A stretch of 64,000 bases of DNA from Osedax fenrisi (taxonomy: Eukaryota; Annelida; Polychaeta; Sabellida; Siboglinidae), in assembly GCA_964019155.1 (NCBI GenBank), contig OZ025243.1:18752226-18816225 (forward strand), read 5' to 3'. The position numbers were made by a program, and so were the translations under genes. This document shows positions 62,214 to 64,000 of the stretch, piece after piece; position 1 is the stretch's first letter, and every line of letters starts with the position of its first letter. A model generated the notes under the pieces. It did no database searches. It saw nothing but the letters and a program-made list of their open reading frames with translations, and was not told the DNA's origin.

Positions 62214-64000
62214 ATCTATATCTAGATATTTACTTATAAATTCATCTGTAGCTAGCTTAATACTTATAAATTAATATGTATCTAGTTTAGTACTTATATA
62301 TTCATATGTATCTAATTATTTACTTATATGTTCATCTGTATCTAGCTTAGTACTTATATGTTCATCAGTATCTAGCTTAGTACTTATATGTTCATCAGTA
62401 ATTAGCTATTCACTTATATGTTTATCTGTATCTAGCTATTTACTTATATGTTCATATGTATCTAGCTTATTACTTATATATTTATCTGTATCTAGCTATT
62501 TACTTATATATTCATTTGTATCTAGCTATTTACTTATATATTCATATGTATCTAGCTATTTACTTATATGTTCATCTGTATCTAGCTTAGTACTTATATG
62601 TTCATCTGTATCTAGCTATTTACTTATATATTTATATGTATCTAGCTTAGTACTTATATGTTTATCTGTATCTAGCTATTTACTTATCTATTCATTTGTA
62701 TCTAGCTATTTACTTATATATTCATATGTATCTAGCTTAGTACTTATATGTTCATCTGTATCTAGCTTAGTACTTATATGTTCATCAGTATCTAGCTATT
62801 CACTTATATGTTTATCTGTATCTAGCTATTTACTTATATATTCATTTGTATCTAGCTATTTACTTATATATTCATATGTATCTAGCTATTTACTTATATG
62901 TTCATCTGTATCTAGCTTAGTACTTATATGTTCATCTGTATCTAGCTATTTACTTATATATTTATATGTATCTAGCTTATTACTTATATATTTATCTGTA
63001 TCTAGCTATTTACTTATGTGTTCATCTGTATCTAGCTTAGTACTTATATGTTTATCTGTATCTAGCTATTTACTTATATATTCATTTGTATCTAGCTATT
63101 TACTTATATATTCATATGTATCTAGCTATTTACTTATATGTTCATCTGTATCTAGCTTAGTACTTATATGTTCATCTGTATCTAGCTTAGTACTTATATG
63201 TTCATCAATATCTAGCTTAGTACTTATATGTTCATCAGTATCTAGCTATTCACTTATATGTTTATCTGTATCTAGCTATTTACTTATATATTCATTTGTA
63301 TCTAGCTATTTACTTATATATTCATATGTATCTAGCTATTTACTTATATGTTCATCTGTATCTAGCTTAGTACTTATATGTTCATCTGTATCTAGCTATT
63401 TACTTATATATTTATATGTATCTAGCTTATTACTTATATATTTATCTGTATCTAGCTATTTACTTATATGTTCATCTGTATCTAGCTTAGTACTTATATG
63501 TTCATCTGTATCTAGCTATTTACTTATATATTTATATGTATCTAGCTTAATACTTATATATTCATATGTATCTAATTATTTACTTATATGTGCATCTGTA
63601 TCTAGCTTAGTACTTATATGTTCATCTGTATCTAGCTTAGTACTTATATGTTCATTAGTATCTAGCTTAGTACTTATATATTTATATGTATCTAGCTTAG
63701 TACTTATATATTTATCTGTATCTAACTATTTACTTATACGTTCATCAGTATCTAGCTATTCACTTATATGTTTATCTGTATCTAGCTATTTACTTATATG
63801 TTCATATGTATCTAGCTTATTACTTATATATTTATCTGTATCTATCTATTTACTTATATATTCATTTGTATCTAGCTATTTACTTATATATTCATATGTA
63901 TCTAGCTATTTACTTATATGTTCATCTGTATCTAGCTTAGTACTTATATGTTCATCTGTATCTAGCTATTTACTTATATATTTATATGTATCTAGCTTAT
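62214..64000. repeat. 30-bp satellite array, runs off the window
   Basis: About 59 contiguous units in 30-bp register. The consensus joins TCTAGCTATTTACTTATATG to TTCATCTGTA. The variants are GCTATT/GCTTAG/GCTTAT, ATATG/ATATA and TTCATC/TTTATC/TTCATA/TTCATT. Variant units recur in fixed order (for example 62821-63030 against 63271-63480, 450 bp apart), showing higher-order duplication. There are no spacers and no convincing protein frame. The right end is beyond the window. Confidence 0.95.

Noticed and set aside
62214..64000. Possible CRISPR array (30-bp repeats)
   Set aside because: Units are contiguous, with variants of one unit and no spacers. It is satellite DNA.

Overview
The window is eukaryotic nuclear DNA, most likely from an early-branching or other invertebrate animal. 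The evidence is one gene with eight GT-AG introns, several clades of animal-type LINE retrotransposon, hAT elements and MITEs, long (TA)n arrays and a satellite array. There is no operon structure and there are no bacterial genes. The background is extremely AT-rich, and the exons of the one host gene stand out as GC-rich islands. A demosponge is one possibility, because the gene's domain layout recalls sponge silintaphin-1, but the sequence does not fix the taxon.

Layout: 1-14 kb is mobile-element debris. It holds hAT-derived copies, two TA-flanked MITE families (called A and B here), a CR1/L2-like LINE broken up by later insertions, a CpG-rich patch near 5.5-6.3 kb, and several long perfect palindromes. 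14-18.5 kb is a near-complete CR1/L2-like LINE with a PHD-like zinc finger ORF1 and an endonuclease/reverse transcriptase ORF2, recently disabled. 18.7-32.4 kb is a graveyard: a MITE, two decayed RTE-type LINEs on the minus strand, a 5'-truncated CR1/L2-like LINE on the plus strand, and a decayed hAT transposase. 33-36.1 kb holds inverted-repeat elements and a 1.28-kb hAT-type element with a perfect 8-bp target duplication.

37.2-47.1 kb is the only convincing host gene, assembled here from nine exons into one 351-residue frame. It has an N-terminal pleckstrin homology (PH) domain, a Pro/Tyr/Gln/Gly repeat region, and a Gly-rich C-terminus with a glycine-zipper hydrophobic stretch. Intron 4 contains about 32 copies of a 19-bp repeat that carries a GATA-type motif.

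47.1-56.5 kb is AT-rich sequence with minisatellites, another family B MITE, LINE 3' debris and a hAT transposase C-terminus. 56.6-59.8 kb is a minus-strand RTE-clade LINE in a single frame with two nonsense codons. 60-64 kb is palindromic AT-rich DNA, then a 142-bp tandem repeat, then a 30-bp satellite with higher-order structure that runs off the window. No genuine tRNA, rRNA or CRISPR locus was found. All coordinates and splice sites were read by eye. No database comparison was possible.
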